Of a stretch of DNA of 64,000 bases, positions 45,387 to 56,789 are shown in pieces. The position numbers and the translations under genes are program-made. Positions within the stretch are counted from its first letter, which is position 1; the number at the start of each line of letters is the position of its first letter. The notes under the pieces were generated by a model. That model was not told the DNA's origin, did no database searches, and saw nothing but the letters and a program-made list of their open reading frames with translations. The stretch comes from Nicotiana tabacum (Eukaryota; Streptophyta; Magnoliopsida; Solanales; Solanaceae): NCBI RefSeq assembly GCF_000715075.1, contig NC_134097.1:127656997-127720996 (forward strand), given 5' to 3'.

Positions 45387-45595
45387 GGATTTCTGGTTCG
45401 CGGACTGTTAAACAGAGTCAATCTTTTCCTCGATTCGGGATTTGAACCGGTGACTTGGGATACCATAAAATTATTCCAAGTGGCGACTCTGAATTTTTTT
45501 AATTAAATCCCGTTTCGATTGTCACTTTAAGTTGGAAAAAACTCCCTTATACACTCCCTTCCGGGGGTGGAGGTAAAAAGGAGGTGTGACAGCTC

Positions 45596-45619
45596 TGGCG
45601 ACTCTGCTGGGGATCGAAC
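45596..45619 (+). other. Primer binding site for tRNA-Arg
   Basis: TGGCGACTCTGCTGGGGATC (continuing GAAC) starts four bases after the LTR. Its complement reads as the T-loop and acceptor 3' end of a plant tRNA-Arg with CCA. This is the priming tRNA reported for Ogre elements. Confidence 0.85.
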
Positions 45620-46366
45620 TCAGAATCTCTGATTCAGGGTTCAAGAATTCGAGCTTAGAATAATTGTTATAGTTAGCTTTATCCATTATCTGGATTTGTT
45701 ACATGATTTGGGCCTAATATGCTAATTGATTGCTTTTACCGCTTTGATATTCCGTGAACTGTATATAAACTGTTGCGGAATCCCTCTTCTCTCTGAGTCT
45801 TCTAAATCATGAAGAAGTGTGCACTTCGTGTGACTTCTTTTCTGTTAGAGTCATATCCCAAATTTAGAACGAGGTTCGGACAAGTTGCAAAGCTGGTGAA
45901 GCTTCTGTATTCCCGGTATGCTGCCCCCCCTGGCTCGAGCTGTCCGCTCGGGTAAGCCAGGTCTAGAACAATAAACCCAGGTTTTGAACCTAGTATAACA
46001 AGACCTCATGCCGGATCTCTAGTAGGAACGTTTGCTTGCATCATGTGCATTTAACTTTGGAGACTCAACACAAGGGTTGGGTCTGTCTAGGACAGGTATA
46101 CCAAAAATAAAAAAGACCATCCTGATGCATCTTACTTGCTACTTGTGCATTTATTTGCTTCGGACTTGCATGCTGACCGGCTTATGAATATTGGGAAAAG
46201 TCGAGAAAAGAGAAATAGCAGTGTAGAGGGTTAAGAGAGTTAATCACCTGTTTTGAGAAAAACCAATGTCCAAATAGCGCTGAAACTCTGCCGAATTTTT
46301 GAGAAAAACAAAGTGAAAAATGAAAAAATATTTTTGTTTTCAAAAATAGTTTGTTTTATCTTCCCG

Positions 46367-46427
46367 AACTACGCCAGTTTGATTCTCACAGGGTGTGAGA
46401 TACGTAGGCAACCTCTATCGGGTCCAA
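46367..46427 (+). other. Ogre stem-loop copy E (leader position)
   Basis: Outer stem CTACG (46369-46373) pairs with CGTAG (46403-46407). Inner stem TCTCAC (46384-46389) pairs with GTGAGA (46395-46400). The second hairpin is ACCT/GGGT (one G:U pair) at 46411-46423. It lies ~330 bp before ORF1. Confidence 0.75.
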
Positions 46428-46733
46428 CTTCCTTTTTGCAAAAATAACCCAAAAGAACAAAAAATTTACTTTAATTTGAAATAATTAGGGTGATATAGCC
46501 GAATGTCCCTAAAAGGGCGCCGGAAGACTGTTTTTGCAAGAACCGCTACTTTTAGTCACTTTTAAAGGTTTTGGCTGGTTAGCCGACACAACCTTAAAAT
46601 CTTCATTTTTGAAGTGCTGAAAGACCGTATTGGCAAAGACGGATATTTGTGTGAAAATTTTGGAAAAAAGATGGTCATTTTTCTTGTGTCAAAACGAGTC
46701 ATAGTTTCCTTTTAATTAAAATCACCTTAATAA

Positions 46734-48794
46734 ATGTGCAGGATGAGCACAATTCGAAATGAACCTTTCTCAGTCCGTGAAGAGATCCCTTTGGAGCTGC
46801 ATATGTGGTGGCATGATTTGGGGGAAGATAGCAGAAAGGCTGTGACAAAAGCATTGGGTGGTCTTATCGGGCTCTTGAAGGTTAAGCCAGGAAAAGACGT
46901 GATTGAGGCCTTGATACCATTTTGGGACCCAGCGCATAATGTATTTTACTTTGCTGATTTCGAGTTAACTCCTACACTGGAAGAGATAGCAGGCTATGCC
47001 GGTTTTGAAGGGAATCTTAGAAGTCAATACCCGGTAGCACCAAGAACAGTAACCCCTCACAAATTTTTGGACTTGTTAAGCATCAGTCGGGGCATCCGAG
47101 ATGGAAATTTGGCCAAAGGATTTTGTACCTTCTACTTTTTGTATCGACGTTACGGGAATCCCCGTGGCTTCGAAATGCTAGATACCAGTCTTACTCACGC
47201 GGGAAATCAAGATAAGTGGGAAGCTCGGAGAGGATTAGCTTTCATAGTGGCGTTCCTGGGTATTTTAGTTTGCCCGAGAAAAGACGGGAACATAGAGCTG
47301 GGGCTTGTAGGGATAGCCGACTTTATGATGAAAAAGGCAAACGGGACTATAATGCCGCTGATCTTGGCAGAAATTTACTAAGCTCTGACCCTTTGTCGAG
47401 AAGGAGAGAAGTTCTTTGAAGGGTGCAATATGCTGTTACAACTATGGATGGAGGAGCATATTTGCCACCGTCCCGGATACTTGAATTGTGGTATGACTGG
47501 CCTCGAATGCATCAAAAAACATGAAAAGCGGGTAGAGGGTTATGAGTTCCCGGATGGTATAGAAGCATGGCATGCTCATCTGAGATCTTTGGCTGCAAAC
47601 AAGATCGAATGGACGATCGGGTGGCTCTCAATCAATGAAGTAATCTATATGTCGACTGAGGTGTGTTTTTTCCTGCTGATGGGTCTTCGGAGTATCCAAC
47701 CTTATGCTCCGTACAGAGTCCTACGTCAGTTAGGCCGATACCAGACCATCTCACACGATGAAGATTTGAGTCGGTAGGTCATTGAGTTAGAGCCAAAAGC
47801 TGCCTTCCCAGAAGAAAAAGTACGTCAGATTTGGCATCAGTGCAGATTCTTAGGGCCTAATACTCAAGTACGAGATCTATTCAGAGGCGAGGTGGAACCT
47901 AGTTATATTGCTTGGTATGGTAAAAGATCCCGAGTTCAACATGAGCCCGAAAGGCCCGCAAAGAGACCCCATGTCCAACAGTTCACTGACGGAGCACAGG
48001 TGCAATGAGACTGGTTGACCAAAGAAAACGAGTACAGGGCTACCATAAGCAAATTGGAAAAACAAGTCAGGGACCTTTAGTTTGAAAATAGCTTGCAAGC
48101 TGCGGCGGACGAAGGAGAAAAGAAAAAGCTAGCCATGGAAAATGAGGCCCTTCGAGCCCAGATTCAGAAAATGAAAATAGCGGCAGAAAACCCAGCTCGA
48201 AGTGCCAAAGATGAGAAACTCATAGCTAACTTGAGGCAGAAAGTGAGTGACTATCGTTTTGATTTGAACAAAGCAAAAAGTGAACTAGCCAAGGCTTGAA
48301 AACAGTTGGCTAAAAATGCAGATGAACGAGCATGCCTGGTTAAGCAGTTGAAAGAAAAGTACGACGATGAGGTCGCGGGATTAAAGAAAAGGGTCATCGC
48401 CACGAAAAACAAAATGATCAAACAAGCGAAGGACTTCAAGGTTGAAAGAGAACATTGTTATACATCATTGGCACAATTATTAGTAGATTTGCAACAACTT
48501 CAGGAGCAGAATCATGTAGCCGAGCAAACTTTGGAAGCCAGGGCCCAGCGGATCGAGCGGTTGCTACAAGAAAAAGGTGTCATAAGAGAGAGAATTAGAA
48601 ACATCACCGATTACATCGTTATGAAATGCCAAGTCTGTGAGGATATGAATCACACTACCTTCTTCGCGGCAGTGATGACATTCATTAAGCAGATAATGAG
48701 TGACTTGGACCGACTTCAAAGGGATCTTGCATATAGGCCCGTGGCGAGACCGAATGATGTCCCGCGAGCACCAGGAGCATTAATGTATTCATGA
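46734..48794 (+). pseudogene. Ogre ORF1, mobile-domain-like plus coiled coil
   Basis: A single frame of ~686 codons runs from the ATG at 46734 (a second ATG at 46743) to TGA at 48792. There is no frameshift, but in-frame stops lie at 47379, 47775, 48006, 48078 and 48297. The N-terminal part, with FWDPAHNVFYF and FELTPTLEEIAGYAGF, resembles the plant-mobile-domain-like ORF1 of Ogre elements. The C-terminal third (from ~48040) is highly charged and strongly coiled-coil, ending in CQVCEDMNHTTFFAAVMTF. ORF1 is encoded between the LTR and gag only in Ogre-type elements; its job is not established. All five stops fit one C-to-T change from a Gln or Arg codon. Confidence 0.85.
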
Positions 48795-49120
48795 TTTCTC
48801 ATTTGAGTATGTATTTCCTTTTCCGTTAAGAGTCTGTAAGTTGTGGTGAGTTTGTATTTCATTTTCCGTTAAGAGTCTGTCAGTTGTGTTGAGTCGGTAT
48901 TTTCTTTTCCACTGGAGTCTGTCAATTGTTTTCGAGTATGTATTTTCCTTTGTTGGAATATGATAGTTTATTTTTGGAGTCTGTATTTCGTCTTTTGCAT
49001 CAGCGTCAGTTAGTTTCTCTGGAGTCTGATAGTTTTGAGTCTTTATAATCACAGCATTTGCTTTTTATGAAAATTGGAAATCTCAAAAATTGTTTTATTA
49101 TTTACTTTCGTACTTATCTC
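48795..49120 (+). repeat. Spacer with GAGTCTGTATTT-type repeats
   Basis: Five to six imperfect copies of GAGTTTGTATTTC..TTTTCC / GAGTCTGTCAGTTG-type units lie between ORF1 and stem-loop F. No coding potential is seen. Confidence 0.6.
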
Positions 49121-49123
49121 CCA

Positions 49124-49190
49124 GAACTACGCTCGGTCTGATTCATGCGGGGTCATGATATGTAGGCAATCTCCATATGATCCGACCATA
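49124..49190 (+). other. Ogre stem-loop copy F (pre-gag position)
   Basis: Outer stem CTACG (49127-49131) pairs with TGTAG (49161-49165, one G:U pair). Inner stem TCATG (49143-49147) pairs with CATGA (49154-49158). The downstream hairpin is reduced to ATC/GAT. A long purine-only tract (49197-49290) follows, then gag at 49591. Confidence 0.72.
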
Positions 49191-49196
49191 ACCAAA

Positions 49197-49590
49197 AGAG
49201 AAAAAAAAGAAGAAGAAGGAAAAGAGGAGGAAAAAACAAGAGAAAAAAAAAGAAAAAGAAAAGAGAGAAAATAAGAGAAAGAAGCAATGGCAAAACAAGA
49301 GGGAAATGAGAGGATAAAAAAAAAAGAAAAGCAAAGGCCAGAATGAAAAAAGAGAGGAAAGAGAAGGAAGTTGCAAATGGAAAAGCTGGGATGATGCAAG
49401 CAGCTGATCAAATGCATAATAGAAATGGTTAGCTAGGTGCATTCATTCCCCAAAATGTGCGGTTACAAATTTGTTAAAGCCCTAACCACTAACAAGGTTG
49501 TTGTTGATGTATTGAGTCCAGGCAGGTGGTTAGTTGATCGGCATTCTGGCAACTCACTCATACAATACCCGATCAAAAGACAAGCTGAAC
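49197..49590. other. Purine-rich leader before gag
   Basis: 49197-49290 is nearly all A and G, then a short non-coding stretch precedes the gag ATG at 49591. The reverse-strand Phe/Ser-rich frames are shadows of the purine tract. The same arrangement of A/G tracts next to stem-loops is seen at 10314-10372, 11410-11525 and 56980-57130. Confidence 0.6.
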
Positions 49591-51745
49591 ATGGCCAACC
49601 AAGAATTGGAGGCAAGTATTGTTGACCCGTCAAAAGAGGTGGAAGAACTGGATGTTAATGCAATGAAGGAAGAGATGTATAAGTTAAAGCAGTAGATGGC
49701 TGAAATGTACCAAGCCTGGGCAAAGGGGCATCCACCACCGGTTTATCCCACTAACCCTGCTTATATCCCACTATCGGCCCAACCTCAGGAGCCTCCCACT
49801 GTGAACTCATCTCCAGCCTTTCCCCTCTACCAACAATGCTATGGCACCACTTCCCATACTTCTCAAGCTCCACCACCCAAACAAGTCCCATACCCTCCTC
49901 CACCAATCACTCCTATTTTTATGGCACCTCCACCCGCTGCATTACACCGATCTTCCAGTGAACCTCTATTCCAGACTCACGACAACCAGTATTATCCCCC
50001 TGAACCCACCTTCAAAATTCCGGAACCATGTTCTTACACCCCTCATCTTGATCTCCCGGTAGAGACCGAGAAGCCACCCAAAAATCCCGAGCATGAAGAG
50101 ATGATCAGAAAGGTCAAAAGCTTAGAAGAATCGTTCAGAGATATGAGGGGGTTGGGAGGTCAAGTAAGTGTGGCCTATAAAGATTTATGTCTGTTCCCAG
50201 ATGTTCAGTTACCAGCAGGGTTCAAAATGCCCAAGTTTGATTTGTATGACGGGCATGGTGACCCAGTAGCACACTTAAGAGGATTTTGTAGCAAGATGAG
50301 AGGAGCATGCGGAAGCTATGAATTGCTGATGGCATATTTCAGCCAAAGTTTGAGTGGATCGGCATTAGAATGGTATACCCGACAAGATCACAGTAGGTGG
50401 TACACATGGGATGATTTGGCCCAAGCCTTCGCCTGCCATTTTTAGTACAATCTTGAAATTATCCCATACCGTCTGTCATTAACAAAGATTGAGAAAAAGC
50501 CCGATGAGAGTTTCAGAGAGTATGGATTCCGTTGGAGGGAACAAGCCGCGAGGGTTGACCCTCCGATGAAAGAAAGAGATGGTTGATTATTTCTTGCAGG
50601 CTTTGGAGCCCACTTATTTTGGTTACTTGTTGTTAGCAGTGGGCAAGTCCTTTAATGAGGTTGTAAAAATGGGAGGCATGGTTGAGGAGGGACTCAAGTC
50701 TAACAAGATCATGAGTTATTCAGCAATCAAAGCGACCACCTAGGCCATTCAAAACGGTACTGGGGGTGTACTCGGGAAGAAGAAGAAAGAGGACGTTGCA
50801 ATAATTGAGTCGGGAGCTTGGGTCGGATCCAGGAACCTTCCATGTTATTACAACCCGCCTCGACCCTATCACCAAAATTACCCCCACACTCCATATAGCC
50901 CACCACAATACTACTACCCACCGCCAGATTCCCATTTTTCCGTCCATCACGCACAAACCTATACCCAACCTCCAGCTTACACATAATGGCGTGCGCCAGC
51001 TCCACAAAATCCATACCCAGCCCCACAGAATGCCCATCCACCCCCAAGAGCCTATAGAAACCCCCCTGGAACAAGTTTTCGGCCAAATCAAGCCTTTAAG
51101 AATGAGAGGTTGCAGAAGCAGAAGACTTTCACTCCATTGGGGGAATCATATACTAGCCTATTCCACAGATTGAGACAGCTGGGTATGTTGAATCCGATCG
51201 AGGCTAAATTGCCAAATCCCCCTCCCAGATATCTTGACTGCTCGATGAGTTATTAGTATTGTTCAGGGGTCCCGGGTCATGACACAGAGAAATGATGGAA
51301 ATTGAAAACAACTATTCAAGAGCTCAGTGATACTAATCGGATTGAGGTCCATGCCCCGGAGGCACCCAATATCAACTAGAACCCATTGCCGGCCCATCAT
51401 GAGACAAATATAATTGAGATAGTGCATAAGGGAGGGGAGCCTAAGAAGCCTTCACAAACCATCATGATAATTAGGGCTAGTGAAGCCAAGCCATTTGAAA
51501 AGTCAACAAGTGAGAAGTCTGTGATCAAGTTGAACGGGGCAAATAATGAACCATCTGTGGAGGTCAAGAACGGATCCTTAAGTGACGTTGCAGGAAAACA
51601 TGAAAGAGCAAAAGTGGTTGTGCCAGGAGTGACGAGCAAGCCTGTGGTAATTGTGAAGGGCGCCCGCACAGATCCTGACATTATCAAACCGGTAACTCAA
51701 TTACCGATAGTCAACAACAAGGCAGTCCCATGGAATTATGAATGA
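49591..51745 (+). pseudogene. Ogre gag
   Basis: The ATG at 49591 opens a frame with a Pro-rich N-terminal half and a Retrotrans_gag core (FKMPKFDLYDGHGDP at ~50225, GSALEWYTRQD at ~50360). Stops lie at 49693 and 50443. A one-base shift at ~50560-50576 moves the frame; the rest (VDYFLQALEPTYFG onward, Pro/Tyr-rich to ~51060) follows with stops at 50741, 50984, 51254, 51293, 51377 and 51743. A zinc-knuckle-like YCSGVPGHDTEK lies at ~51257-51292, where its last Cys position is the stop at 51293. Gag forms the particle that packages element RNA. Confidence 0.85.
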
Positions 51746-53137
51746 GTGATAGTGACTTACAAGGGGAAAGAGGTTAAAGAAGAAGTGTGTGAGACCCATG
51801 GTTTGACTCGATCGGGGAGATGCTTTGCCCTCGAAAAGTTGAGAAAAGCTAAGACCTCCAAAGATAACCCTGTATTGGTGAAGAAAGCTATGACCGAGGA
51901 AGAAGCAGAGGAATTTCTGAGAAATATGAAAGTGCAGGACTATTCCATTGTGGTGCAGTTAAGTAAGACATCGGCTCAGATCTCGCTATTGTCATTATTG
52001 ATCCATTCAGACGAGCACCGTCACACTTTGATGAAGATCTTGAACGAAGCCCACGTTCCTGACAAAATCTCAGTAAACCACTTGGAAAAGATAGCTAACA
52101 CGATATTTGAGGTAAACAAAGTCACTTTTTCTGATGATTAGTTGCCCGTGGAGGGTACTGAGCACAATAGAGCCCTCTATCTGACGACGAAATGTGAAGA
52201 TTCCATGGTTACTCGGGTACTGGTTGACAATGGTTCCTGTGCAAATATTTGCCCTCTTTCCACTCTGAACAAGTTGAAGGTGGATGATGAAAGAATTCAC
52301 AAGAATAGTATCTGCGTTCGGGGATTCGACGGTGGAGGGAAAGATTCAGTCGGGGACATAATGCTCGAGCTTACAATAAGGCCAGTTGAATTTACTATGG
52401 AATTCCAGGTGCTCGATATGGTTGTTTCTTACAATCTGTTGTTAGGTCGACCTTGGATTCATGCTGCCAAAGCGGTCCCTTCCACTCTACATCAAATGGT
52501 TAAGTTTGAATGGGATAAACAGGAAATTGTTGTGCATGGCGAAGATAATTTGTGTGTTCCCAGTGATGCCATTATTCCGTTCATAGAGTCTGAAGATGAC
52601 AAGGGGCCATGGGTTTATCAGGTTTTTGACACGGTATCGGTAGAGAAAATTCCTGAAAAGAAGTGCGTGCCAACTCCAAGGGTAGCTGCTGCATCAGTCA
52701 TGGTAGCCGTTGAAATATTGAAAAATGGTTTTGTACCGGGCAAAGGTTTGGGTGCATCTCTGCAAGGTATCGTACAGTCGGTTTCTCTTCTTAAAAACTT
52801 GGATACATTTGGTCTGGGGTTCAAGCCCACAGTCGCAGATGTGAGAAGAGCCAGAAAAATGAAACAAAGAGCATGGGCCCTTCCAAAGCCAGTCCCGCAT
52901 CTTTCCATATCCTTTGTCAGGCCTGGTACCAGAAAGCACCCAGTGACGACGGTTCCCAGTTCGGTGGTTGATATGGATGGAGATTTGATGGAAAAGTTCG
53001 AGAGGATATTCGATGAAGTGAACACGGTGGAAGCTGGAGAGGGTTCTAGCAAGGCGGATGTGCAATTTGTTGGGCCCAGTGCAAAGATTAACAATTGGGA
53101 AGCTACTCCTCTCCCCACCAGGAAGGAGTTTTGGTAG
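51746..53137 (+). pseudogene. Ogre protease with G-patch domain
   Basis: This continues the gag frame with one stop at 52139. The aspartic protease has VLVDNGSCANICP (~52219; the usual third position is changed to Asn) and LLLGRPWIHAAKAVPS (~52440), typical of Tat-lineage proteases. A Gly-rich G-patch motif follows (GKGLGASLQGI at ~52740, FGLGFKP at ~52808), an RNA-binding module known after the protease of Ogre elements. The frame ends FW then TAG at 53135, just where a GT donor would allow splicing into the RT frame. Confidence 0.87.
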
Positions 53138-53311
53138 TTTGCTTTGATTTTCTTTCAGTTTATCTGGATTATCCCAGGGTTGTAGTTCAGATTCTATGTT
53201 CCGTCTGTTTGGATGTATAAGCCCTGTTATCTCTAATTTCAATGAAATGCAATTTCCCTTTTTCTCCCTTCCTGATAGTTTTATTTTTGTTTTTCTTTTC
53301 TTCTTTGTACA
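53136..53311 (+). other. Candidate Ogre intron between protease and RT
   Basis: GTAGTTTGC at 53136 and the pyrimidine-rich acceptor TTCTTCTTTGTACAG ending at 53311 would remove ~176 nt containing the gag-pro stop. Ogre elements are known to carry a partly spliced intron at this place. The donor is weak and I chose the boundaries by position; other donors are possible. Confidence 0.45.
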
Positions 53312-55655
53312 GTTCTTTTTATGCTGGCTTCAATGATATGACATGCATGCGGAATCTCCGGCCTAGTCTTAAAAGTCAATCTAATTCTAAAATAGTAATT
53401 CAAGAAATAGAGTGTGATGTTGAATCGGAATATGACAAGGATGAAGCCTTTGAAGAGATTAGTAAAGAATTAAGTCATTTTAAAGAAAAACCCAAGCCTA
53501 ACCTGAGTGATACATAAGCAATCAATTTAAGGGACCAAGATAATGTCCGGGAAACCAAAATAAGTGTCCATCTTGAACCATAACTCAGAGAGGAGATAAT
53601 TAAAACACTGTTCGAGTATAAAGATGTTTTTGCATGGTCCTATGACGACATACCAGGTCTAAGAACTGGCTTGGTGGTTCATAAATTGCCCACTAATTCG
53701 GCATTTCCCCCTGTCAAGTAGAAGCTGAGGAAATTTAAAACTGATATGAGTGTGAAAATTAAGGAAGAGGTCACCAAACAGTTTGAGGCCAAGGTCATTC
53801 GGGTCACTCGGTATCCCACTTGGTTAGCCAATGTAGTGCCTGTGTCGAAGAAGGATGGCAAGACCAGGGTGTGTGTTGATTATCGAGACCTCAACAAGGC
53901 GAGTCCCAAGGATAACTTTCCACTGCCAAACATCCATATATTGATCGATAATTGTGCCAAACATGAGATTGGTTCTTTCGTGGATTGTTATGCGGGCTAC
54001 CACCAGATCTTAATGGATAAAGAAGACAGAGAAAAGATAGCATTCATCACGCCATGGGAAATGTACTGCTATCGGGTCATGCCATTTGGTTTGAAAAATG
54101 TTGGGGCAACCTACATGAGGGCAGTGACGACCATATTCCACGACATGATACATAGGGAGATCGAGGTTTATGTGGATGATGTGATTGTAAAGTCTAGAAA
54201 GCAGTCTGACCATGTCAGAGATCTGAGAAAGTTCTTCCAAAGGCTTCGCAGGTATAATCTCAAGCTCAATCCTGCAAAATGCGCGTACGGTGTTCTGTCT
54301 GGAAAGTTATTGAGATTCATAGTCAGCCGACGAGGTATTGAATTAGACCCGTTAAAAATCAAAGCCATCCAGGAATTGCCACCTCCAAAGAACAAGACTG
54401 AGGTGATGAGTCTGTTGGGAAGATTGAATTACATCAGCCGATTCATTGCTCAGCTCACGACAACTTGTGAGCCTATCTTCAAACTATTAAAGAAAGATGT
54501 TGCAGTCAAGTGGACAGATGAATGTCAGGAAGCATTTGATAAGATAAAGGGGTACTTGTCAAACCCACCTGTGGTGGTCCCGCCAGAACCAGGGAGACCT
54601 TTGGTTCTGTATTTGATGGTCCTGGACAATTCATTTGGTTGTTTGTTGGGCCAGCATGACATTACCGGCAGGAAGGAGCATGCCATTTATTATCTCAGCA
54701 AGAATTTCACAACTTACGAGGTTAAGTACACTCATCTTGAGAGGACATGTTGCGCCCTCACTTGGGTGGCACAGAAGTTGAAGCATTATTTGTCATCTTA
54801 CACTACTTACCTCATCTCTCATTTGGATCCGTTAAAGTATATCTTTCAGAAGCCTATGCCCACGGGGAGGCTCGCAAAGTGGCAAATCTTGCTCACAGAA
54901 TTTGACATCATCTATGTGACTAGGACTGCAATGAAAGAACAAGCATTGACCGACCATTTGGCTGAGAATCCTGTAGATGAAGAATATGAGCCTTTGAAGA
55001 CTTACTTCCCTGATGAAGAGGTAATGCACATTGATGAATCGGAACAGACTGAAAAGCCAGGATGGAAACTTTTTTTTGATGGGGCTGCAAACATGAAAGG
55101 TGTTGGGATAAGAACGGTACTTATTTCTGAAACAGGGCATCACTACCCTATTACGGCTCAGCTTTGGTTCTACTGTACTAACAACATGGCTGAGTATAAG
55201 GCATGCATTTTGGGTTTAAGGATGGCTGTGGATATAGGTGTCCAGGAAGTCTTGGTTTTGGCTGACTCGGACCTGCTGGTGCACCAGATTCAAGGAGAAT
55301 GGGAAACTAGGGATTTAAAACTCATACCGTACCAGCAATGTTTGCATGGTCTTTGTCAACGTTTCCAATCAATAGATTTTAGGCATATCCCGAGGATTCA
55401 TAATAAGGTCGCTGATGCTTTGTCTACTCTGGCGTCAATGTTACATCATCCAGATAAGGCTTATGTAGACCCGTTGCATATTTAGGTCCGCGATCAGCAT
55501 GCTTATTGTAACGTGGTGGAAGAAGAACTCGATGGCAAACTGTGGTTCCACGATATCAAGGAATACATCCGGATGGGAGTATATCCAATACAAGCTACAG
55601 GTGATCATAAGAGAACAATTCGTCGTTTGGCAAGCAGATATTTCTTCAGTGGGGG
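53312..55655 (+). pseudogene. Ogre reverse transcriptase, RNase H and aRNase H
   Basis: From 53312 one frame runs to ~55655 with stops at 53515, 53578, 53719 and 55483. Reverse transcriptase spans ~53750-54470 (CVDYRDLNKASPKDNFPLP, MPFGLKNVGATY, catalytic YVDD at ~54169). RNase H spans ~54600-54960 (HAIYYLSKNFTTYEVKYTH), and a second archaeal-type RNase H spans ~55060-55440 (LFFDGAANMKG, NNMAEYKAC, ADSDLLVHQI, HNKVADALS). The second RNase H defines the Tat lineage. Each stop fits CAA or CAG changed to TAA or TAG. A frameshift at ~55650 separates it from integrase. Confidence 0.9.
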
Positions 55656-56789
55656 AGTTTGTACAAAAGGACTCCCGACCTTGGGCTGCTGAGATACATA
55701 GATGCTAGGCAGGCCATAACTATTATGACCGAAGTACATTCTGGAGTCTGTGGACCGCACATGAGTGGGTACATGTTGGCAAAGAAAATTCTCCAGGCAG
55801 GTTATTATTGGCTCACTATGGAGCGAGATTGTATCAGTTTCGTGCGCAAATGTCATCAGTGCCAAGTGCATGGAGATTTGATTCATTATCCACCATCTGA
55901 ATTACATACAATGTCTGCACCATAGCCTTCTGTTGCTTAGGGAATGGATGTCATTGGACCAATCGAGCCAGCAGCTTCCAACGAGCACATGTTTATTCTG
56001 GTGGCCATTGATTATTTCACCAAGTGAGTAGAGGCTAAAACATTCAAGTCTGTAACCAAGAAGACGGTGGTTGATTTTGTGCATTCAAATATCATTTGCC
56101 GATTTGGGATACCGAAGGTGATCATTACAGACAATGGGGCTAATCTCAATAGTCATCTGATGAAAGAGGTATGTCAGCAGTTCAAGATTAGACATCACAA
56201 TTCTACCCCATATCGCCCTAAGGCAAACAGAGCAGTTGAGGCGGCCAACAAGAATATAAAGAAGATACTTCAAAAAATGGTGGAAGGTTCTAGGCAGTAG
56301 CATGAAAAGCTGTCATTTGCATTGCTGGGTTATCGCACTACTGTCCGTACTTCAGTAGGGGCGACTCCTTATTTGTTGGTGTATGGCACCGAAGCAGTGA
56401 TACCCGCAGAAGTGAAAATTTCATCCCTTCGAATTGTCGCGGAGGCTGAGATCGATGATGATGAGTGGGTCAAAACCCGCTTGGAACAAGTGAGTTTGAT
56501 CGATGAGAAGAGACTGACAGCAGTGTGTCCTGGCTAGTTGTATCAACAGAGAATGGCAAGAGCATACAATAAGAAGGTGCGTCCAGAGAAGTTTGGAGTG
56601 GGTCAGTTAGTATTGAAATGCATTCTTCCTCATCAGGTTGAAGCAAAAGGAAAATTCGCCCCAAATTGATAGGGGCCGTTCGTTATAACTAGAGTGTTGT
56701 CTAATGGTGCATTGTATTTGACAGATGTAGAAGGCAAATGTGTAGAAATAACTATCAATTCTGATGCAGTCAAGAGATACTATGTATGA
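55656..56789 (+). pseudogene. Ogre integrase
   Basis: In the frame after the shift, a zinc-binding part has TEVHSGVCGPH and CHQC. The catalytic core has MDVIGP, a TDNGANL stretch and AVEAANKN supplying the D-D-E residues. A GPF-type C-terminal part ends YYV-TGA at 56787. Stops lie at 55923, 55941, 56025, 56298, 56535, 56667 and 56670; all fit Gln or Trp codons changed by one transition. Integrase inserts the DNA copy into the genome. Confidence 0.9.

Larger units (their letters stand above)
41771..45591 (+). repeat. 5' LTR of the Ogre-like element
   Basis: It is 3821 bp, starts TGTGAGCACGTGATTTTTGC and ends GGTGTGACA. It aligns throughout with 60221-64000 with scattered substitutions and small indels. 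TATAAAAA at 43423 and the conserved block at 45308-45386 are the recognisable sites. The CTCTCTCT and AAACCCTAGCGCCGCC stretch near 42505-42545 resembles a plant leader but lies far upstream of that TATA box. Open frames at 42204-42768 and 42989-43243 occur in both LTRs and are not supported as genes. Confidence 0.93.
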
